DNA from: JBGTHB01 sp041746415
GTDB taxonomy: Bacteria; Pseudomonadota; Gammaproteobacteria; Coxiellales; Coxiellaceae
Direction of reading: 5' to 3'
Assembly: GCA_041746415.1 (NCBI GenBank)
Contig: JBGTHB010000057.1
Location: 1-13,742 of the forward strand
DNA: 13,742 nucleotides
In this document: piece by piece, positions 12,947 to 13,742 of the stretch
How the letters are laid out: the number at the start of each line of letters is the position of its first letter
How positions within the stretch are numbered: the first letter of the stretch is position 1
Position numbers and translations under genes: made by a program
Notes under the pieces: generated by a model
Database searches by the model: none
Told to the model about the DNA's origin: nothing
The model's input: only the letters and a program-made list of their open reading frames with translations

Positions 12947-13742
12947 ATGCCTATCATCATTCAAAAATTCGGTGGTTCATCACTTGCTAGCATAGAGCGC
13001 ATTAAACACGTGGCGGATATTGTGGCTGCGGCAGCTAAATTGCAGCAGAAAATAATTGTGGTGGTTTCAGCTATGGCAGGTGAAACGGATCGTTTATTGA
13101 AGTTGTCTGCTCAATTTAAAAATAATGATGGTGAATTGGATGCGCTGCTTGCAACAGGTGAGCAAGTCGCCAGTAGTTTATTGGCTATGGCTTTAAACGA
13201 TTTGGGATTGGGTGCAGAATCATTTGCAGGCTGGCAATTGCCCATTCTCACTTCTGCTCATCATCAGCGTGCCCGCATCCAGAAGATAGAAACAAAAACT
13301 TTGTTTCAGGCGTTGCAAAATAACATTATTCCTATCGTGACTGGCTTTCAAGGCATTAATGAGCAAAACAAAGTGACTACGTTAGGGCGTGGTGGTTCCG
13401 ATTTAACCGCTGTTGCTATTGCGAATGCGGTAGGCGCGAAAGAGTGCCAGATTTATACCGATGTGGATGGCGTTTACACTTGTGACCCCCGTGTGGTACC
13501 GAATGCAAAACGGCTAGCGGAAGTTAGCTTTGACGAAATGATGGAGCTGGCAAGTCAAGGGGCAAAAGTATTGCAGGATCGCTCTTTAGAGTACGCGGGT
13601 AAACACAAAGTGCCAGTGCGAGTCTTATCCAGCATCCAGCCAGGTGAAGGAACGCTAATTACTTTCAGTGCTATTCGCTCGCCGGACGCACCAATGATAT
13701 CGGGTGTGGCATTAGCGCGGGAGCAAGCTCAATTGAGCTTGT
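12947..13742 (+). CDS. lysC: Aspartate kinase (5' part; continues past the window)
   Basis: Aspartokinase phosphorylates L-aspartate in the first step toward lysine, diaminopimelate, threonine and methionine. The first 265 codons are open to the window edge. The N-terminus MPIIIQKFGGSS carries the KFGGxS nucleotide-binding motif. The kinase domain continues with VVVSAMAGETDRLL, LATGEQVASSLLAMAL, VTGFQGI, LGRGGSDLTAVAIANA and the nucleotide-binding TDVDGVYTCDPRVVPNAKRL. MMELASQGAKVLQDRSLEYA leads to the start of the first ACT regulatory domain (MISGVALAREQAQLSL). No homoserine dehydrogenase fusion can be excluded, as the C-terminus is missing. ATG 12947 fits the family N-terminus; it lacks a Shine-Dalgarno element and lies 10 bases after the alaS TAA, so coupling to alaS is likely. 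GTG 12938 is an alternative in-frame start. There is no room for a lysine riboswitch. Confidence 0.93.
   Translation, partial: MPIIIQKFGGSSLASIERIKHVADIVAAAAKLQQKIIVVVSAMAGETDRLLKLSAQFKNNDGELDALLATGEQVASSLLAMALNDLGLGAESFAGWQLPILTSAHHQRARIQKIETKTLFQALQNNIIPIVTGFQGINEQNKVTTLGRGGSDLTAVAIANAVGAKECQIYTDVDGVYTCDPRVVPNAKRLAEVSFDEMMELASQGAKVLQDRSLEYAGKHKVPVRVLSSIQPGEGTLITFSAIRSPDAPMISGVALAREQAQLSL

Overview
This is an AT-leaning stretch of gammaproteobacterial chromosome made almost entirely of housekeeping genes. The order mutS / pncC(cinA C-domain)-recA-recX-alaS-lysC, next to scpA-scpB-rluB, together with the protein sequences, suggests Legionellales (a Legionella/Coxiella-type relative). That placement rests on remembered gene order and was not tested with a tree. 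There is no sign of a mobile element, CRISPR array, tRNA or rRNA, and base composition does not change visibly along the window.

Layout. (1) Positions 1-3791, + strand: the last codons of an unidentified gene, then scpA-scpB (condensin partners of SMC), a small DUF2007/zinc-ribbon protein, phhA and phhB (phenylalanine hydroxylase and the dehydratase that recycles its pterin cofactor), then rluB (23S rRNA pseudouridine synthase). Junctions are tight: ATGA between scpA and scpB, TAATG before phhA. (2) Positions 3788-7994, - strand: mutS, then mltB (lytic transglycosylase), then a family 2 glycosyltransferase, joined by short gaps or overlaps. This unit converges on rluB, and the two stop codons overlap. 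(3) Positions 7995-8080: a short divergent promoter region. (4) Positions 8081-13742, + strand: pncC, recA, recX, alaS and the first 265 codons of lysC, which runs off the window.

Functionally the window joins chromosome segregation (ScpAB), DNA repair (MutS, RecA, RecX), translation (RluB, AlaRS), NAD-cycle salvage (PncC), wall turnover (MltB), tyrosine supply from phenylalanine (PhhAB) and entry to the aspartate amino-acid pathway (LysC). The most distinctive points are the PhhAB/DUF2007 insertion between scpB and rluB, a 23-codon ORF that bridges phhB to rluB, and the lack of a recognisable SOS box before recA. I found no convincing undescribed multi-gene system. Several start codons were moved downstream of the longest ORF on the basis of ribosome-binding sites or family N-termini, as noted for each gene.
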